Positions 4,054-7,458 of a stretch of 7,458 bases of DNA are shown here, piece by piece. Location: positions 1,341 through 8,798 of the forward strand of contig CAMYKE010000057.1 in assembly GCA_947258895.1 (NCBI GenBank). Direction: 5' to 3'. Every line of letters starts with the position of its first letter. The first letter of the stretch is position 1. The translations under genes and the position numbers were made by a program. The notes under the pieces are model-generated. The model was given only the letters and a program-made list of their open reading frames with translations. It searched no databases and was not told the origin of the DNA. The stretch is from an uncultured Pseudomonadales bacterium. GTDB lineage: Bacteria > Pseudomonadota > Gammaproteobacteria > Pseudomonadales > IMCC2047.

Positions 4054-4690
4054 GCTGCTGCTGTAAGCTCACCTGTTCTCAAAATCGTAGCAACAGCGTA
4101 ATCATTGAACAAAGCCCATTGAGCGATCTCGTCCTTTGTTGGCTGCCTGCGTTAAACCACGGAAATATTCAATACAAACAAGGTGTCGGGATTCATCAAT
4201 ACACATGAAAACTCACCCTGAAGTGTTCAAGTACTTCTGGCGGGGCCGGAATTTCCATGGCTACTAGCACAAACGCGATGATTGAGTATGATCCTGATGG
4301 GCATGATACGGACACCGGTGTACTCTCACTCCGATCCAGCGCGATTTCCGGACAATTATGGATGGTCGTCTCTCTGGCGCATCAACCAATCTGTCTAATA
4401 CTTTAAAACCGCATTAATGAAATCAACCGTTTCCAAAGAGAAAAATACCGTTAGGTTTTAGACGGCGTTTCCGCAAATGGTTGATATAAACGCCGAATAT
4501 AGAATTTTGTCTGTGCTGCTGCATCATGGGGGTGTGATTGCGGGTTTTATCCTTGGTTGCGGTCACGGTTTCGATTTAAACTGGTGTGGGTCGAAAAAAC
4601 CGATGGTACGTTATTCCGGTCCTGTTAAACCACCGGATAATAATAGCTTGGGAAGCTTACTTTTCTATTTTCCTGCGGGGACAATGCGCA
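4054..4690. other. Noncoding stretch between intI and pncC
   Basis: I see no convincing gene here. A 49-codon plus-strand ORF (4257-4406, beginning MATSTNAMIEYDPDGHD) has only a weak ribosome binding site and no recognised family. The frames covering 4477-4710 and 4586-4690 look like chance openings upstream of pncC. A weak inverted repeat AACAAAG / CTTTGTT (about 4109-4141) followed by GTTAAAC resembles a decayed attC but lacks a proper left core. No rho-independent terminator follows intI. The stretch marks the integron/core-genome border and may hold the pncC promoter, which I cannot place. Confidence 0.5.
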
Positions 4691-5215
4691 ATGACGGCGG
4701 CACTGGATAAGACAATCAAGGCAGTGGGCAGGTTGTTATGCGAGCACCAGGTAAAGATGGCGACCGCGGAATCTTGCACCGGCGGCTGGGTCGCCCAGCA
4801 GGCAACCCGGTTTGCTGGCAGTTCGGACTGGTTCGACTGCGGTTTCGTTACCTATTCCAATGCCGCCAAGCAGAGCATGCTGTCGGTCAGGACCAGTACC
4901 CTTGACGCGCATGGCGCGGTCAGCGAGGAGGTGGTGCGTGAAATGGCGACGGGCGCCATCAGAAATTCCGCGGCCCGGATAGCGGTCGCCGTCAGCGGGG
5001 TCGCCGGACCCGGTGGTGGAACGCCGGACAAACCGGTGGGCCTGGTCTGGCTAGCCTGGGGGATCCAGCTGGATCCCTCTGGAGCGCTGCAAACCAGCAC
5101 CCGGCGGTTCCGGTTTAACGGCACGCGTCACCGCATTCGGCGGCTCAGCGTCGATGCCGCATTCAACGGCCTGCTGGAGCACTTAAAAAAATCCGGATTG
5201 GGGGTAGGCGCTTGA
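4691..5215 (+). CDS. pncC: Nicotinamide-nucleotide amidase, CinA C-terminal domain protein (174 aa)
   Basis: Function by family: hydrolyses nicotinamide mononucleotide to nicotinate mononucleotide and ammonia in the cytoplasm, recycling NMN made by NAD-dependent DNA ligase. Seen: VKMATAESCTGGWVAQ (21-36) with the conserved Ser28 in the AESCTGG motif, WFDCGFVTYSNAAK (47-60), GAVSEEVVREMATGA (75-89), and VSGVAGPGGGTPDKPVG (101-117), then RHRIR near 147-151. It is a stand-alone amidase without the N-terminal MoaB-like domain of full CinA, at the usual length. The start ATG 4691-4693 has GGGGA about ten bases upstream; the frame is open further upstream, but that part has no family similarity. 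It lies just upstream of recA, as in many Gammaproteobacteria, but 227 bp with its own LexA-type box separate them. Confidence 0.93.
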   Translation: MTAALDKTIKAVGRLLCEHQVKMATAESCTGGWVAQQATRFAGSSDWFDCGFVTYSNAAKQSMLSVRTSTLDAHGAVSEEVVREMATGAIRNSAARIAVAVSGVAGPGGGTPDKPVGLVWLAWGIQLDPSGALQTSTRRFRFNGTRHRIRRLSVDAAFNGLLEHLKKSGLGVGA

Positions 5216-5234
5216 AAAGAAGTGTGAAATAATA

Positions 5235-5250
5235 CTGTTCATACATACAG
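5235..5250 (+). promoter_or_regulatory. LexA-type box upstream of recA
   Basis: CTGTTCATACATACAG matches CTG-N10-CAG with an AT-rich centre. recA is a core LexA target, so this should be the SOS operator. It lies 192 bases before the recA ATG, which implies a long leader. Clear -35/-10 elements are not obvious; TAAAAAT immediately after the box is a possible weak -10. Confidence 0.85.
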
Positions 5251-5442
5251 TAAAAATAAATTGATGGTGCTGACAAATTGGTGCCGTCATGGCGGGGAAA
5301 TCGACACGGTCACCCTGCAATTCCCCAGGCCTGCGGTAACCGGGGATACGCTAACCAGAGGGAAATGCTGTGCAGACGATCGTACCGCGTAAACTACATC
5401 ACACGATATTACACGACAATACAGACGAAAAGAGGCGAACTA
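5251..5442 (+). promoter_or_regulatory. Long recA leader with competing stem options
   Basis: This 192-base stretch has no plausible gene. TTCCCC (5321-5326) can pair with upstream GGGGAA (5294-5299), or its TCCCC can pair with downstream GGGGA (5342-5346), which are mutually exclusive. CGGT-A-ACCG lies between (about 5334-5342). The Shine-Dalgarno AGAGG (5430-5434) is eight bases before ATG 5443. A regulatory role for the folding is inference. Confidence 0.35.
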
Positions 5443-6457
<1,015 letters not shown>

Positions 6458-6480
<23 letters not shown>

Positions 6481-6958
6481 GCGGCGTAGCCTGGATACGC
6501 CTGCCGATGTGCGATGTGCTGCAATGGATTTGCTGGCGCGTCGCGAGCATTCCCGGCTAGAGATAACGCGGAAATTGCGCACCAGCGTGGCGAACGCCGC
6601 CACCCTGGATAAGGTGCTTGACCGCCTGGTCGGGGAGGGGTTGTTGAGCGACGAACGATTCTGCGAGGCATTTATTCGTGCCCGGGCAGTGCGGGGTCGA
6701 GGCCCGCGGCTTATTGGTATGGAATTGCGCGAACGGGGAGTTGCAGAGGATATCGTTAACCGCTACCTGGATAGCGATGCCTGCATCTGGCTTGATAGTC
6801 TTGTGAATCTTATCGCACGAAAATATGGGCCGGTGCCGGATAGCGTCCCCTCCGCCGTGGCCCGCCAACAGCGATTCCTGCAGCAGCGGGGGTTCACCTA
6901 TGAGCAAATCAGGCAAGCCCTGGATCGCCTCGCCGAAACCCGGTCGATGGTCTGTTAA
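6458..6958 (+). CDS. recX: Regulatory protein RecX (166 aa)
   Basis: Function by family: binds RecA filaments and limits their extension and activity. Seen: three-helix repeats typical of RecX, with [20 protein letters not shown] (21-40), [35 protein letters not shown] (61-95) and [16 protein letters not shown] (140-155). Length is normal. ATG 6458-6460 lies within the last codons of recA in another frame (23-base overlap), with AAAGG upstream, so recX is probably made from the recA message at lower level through coupling. The middle part (about 105-130) is the least conserved. No terminator is visible between recA and recX. Confidence 0.95.
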
Positions 6959-7016
6959 ATACGCCCGCCCGCTGTTTACTGTTATCACAATCTAGCGTAC
7001 TCGAGAGGATCACCGT

Positions 7017-7458
7017 ATGCATGTCAGCTTTCTGGGACTCGGCGTTATGGGATATTCGATGGCGGGGCATCTGGCACGAGGCGGCCACCGGGTTACCGTG
7101 TATAACCGTACCCGGCAGAAGGCGCTGGACTGGTCTGCACAATTTGCCGGTGAAGTTGCCGCATCACCGGCTGCCGCTGTCCGTGACGCCGAATTTGTAT
7201 TTTCCTGTGTCGGTAATGATGATGATTTGCGTGCCGTGACCCTGGGGCCTGACGGCGCCTTTCAGGGCACAAAACCGGGCGCGGTATTCATCGATCATAC
7301 GACCAGTTCGGCCCTGATCGCGCGAGAATTAAGCGAGCTTGCCGAGATCGGTGGTTTCGGTTTTCTGGATGCACCGGTATCGGGTGGCGAGGCCGGAGCG
7401 AAAGCTGGCCAGCTTTCGGTGATGGTCGGTGGCGACCAAGACCATTTCGACGCCGCCA
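7017..7458 (+). CDS. Beta-hydroxyacid dehydrogenase family oxidoreductase, 3' end outside window
   Basis: Function by family: NAD(P)-dependent reduction or oxidation of a short beta-hydroxyacid, as in 3-hydroxyisobutyrate dehydrogenase, tartronate semialdehyde reductase and relatives. The substrate cannot be told from this part. Seen: N-terminal Rossmann fold with GLGVMG (7-12) and VYNRT (28-32), where the Arg suits NADP(H) (inference), and the family's substrate-binding signature DAPVSGGEAGAKAGQL (118-133). The start ATG 7017-7019 follows AGAGGA by seven bases. 147 complete codons are present of an expected 280-300. It begins 58 bases after recX without a visible terminator, so read-through from the recA-recX unit is possible. 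The place after recX is often held by alaS in Gammaproteobacteria; here it is not. Confidence 0.93.
   Translation, partial: MHVSFLGLGVMGYSMAGHLARGGHRVTVYNRTRQKALDWSAQFAGEVAASPAAAVRDAEFVFSCVGNDDDLRAVTLGPDGAFQGTKPGAVFIDHTTSSALIARELSELAEIGGFGFLDAPVSGGEAGAKAGQLSVMVGGDQDHFDAA

Noticed and set aside
4109..4158. Possible decayed attC: AACAAAG / CTTTGTT inverted repeat followed by GTTAAAC.
   Set aside because: The left core does not fit RYYYAAC (ATTGAAC), the stem lacks the usual two-part arms, and it lies on the far side of intI from the array.
4257..4406. A 49-codon plus-strand ORF starting MATSTNAMIEYDPDGHD.
   Set aside because: No recognised domain, only a weak ribosome binding site, and no context supporting it; kept only as a note within the noncoding stretch.
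5278..5442. Upstream in-frame extension of recA (55 extra codons from GTG 5278).
   Set aside because: The family N-terminus begins at ATG 5443, which has a good Shine-Dalgarno; the extension lies in the structured leader and has no RecA similarity.

Overview
The window looks like the chromosome of a gammaproteobacterium. RecA, RecX and the CinA/PncC protein are of proteobacterial type, and pncC-recA-recX is a gene order common in Gammaproteobacteria. I cannot name the genus. The right part (about 4690-7458) looks like ordinary GC-richer core genome. The left part (1-3101) is the recombination end of an integron.

Integron platform (about 2786-4053). An integron integrase gene (intI) reads rightward. 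Its promoter overlaps a LexA-type box (CTG-N10-CAG, 3063-3078) inside a 34-bp inverted repeat. Leftward of it lie a candidate cassette promoter Pc on the minus strand, two strong hairpins, and the attI/first-cassette junction at 2791/2792. The integrase may be damaged. The well-placed start (ATG 3102, good Shine-Dalgarno) is one base out of frame with the body and stops after four codons. The normally conserved Glu of the GLRxxE box is Lys.

Cassette array (1-2791, genes leftward on the minus strand). Six complete attC sites and one truncated by the window edge delimit seven cassettes. From attI outward: C1 conserved 103-codon ORF (2442-2791); C2 small membrane protein (2011-2441); C3 brnT-brnA toxin-antitoxin pair with its own promoter and operator-like palindrome (1374-2010); C4 and C5, two more copies of the C1 family (1023-1373, 681-1022); C6 a DUF1493 acyl-carrier-like protein (279-680); C7 a 55-residue very basic protein (left edge to 278).

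The most unusual feature is the repeated C1/C4/C5 cassette family. The bodies are homologous along their length, but the attC sites differ. Shine-Dalgarno and ATG are conserved, and each ORF is 312 nt and runs through its own attC. Two blocks are invariant even at silent positions. C1 and C5 sit directly upstream of genes that have no visible ribosome binding site: in C5 the stop overlaps the next start as ATGA, and in C1 the next start follows four bases after the stop. This suggests, but does not prove, a cassette that drives translation of its neighbour.

Right side. A 637-bp stretch without a convincing gene (4054-4690) is followed by pncC (NMN amidase), a 227-bp gap with a second LexA-type box (5235-5250) and a structured recA leader, recA, overlapping recX, and the 5' part of a beta-hydroxyacid dehydrogenase gene cut by the window end. 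The intI and recA promoters therefore both appear to belong to the SOS regulon.
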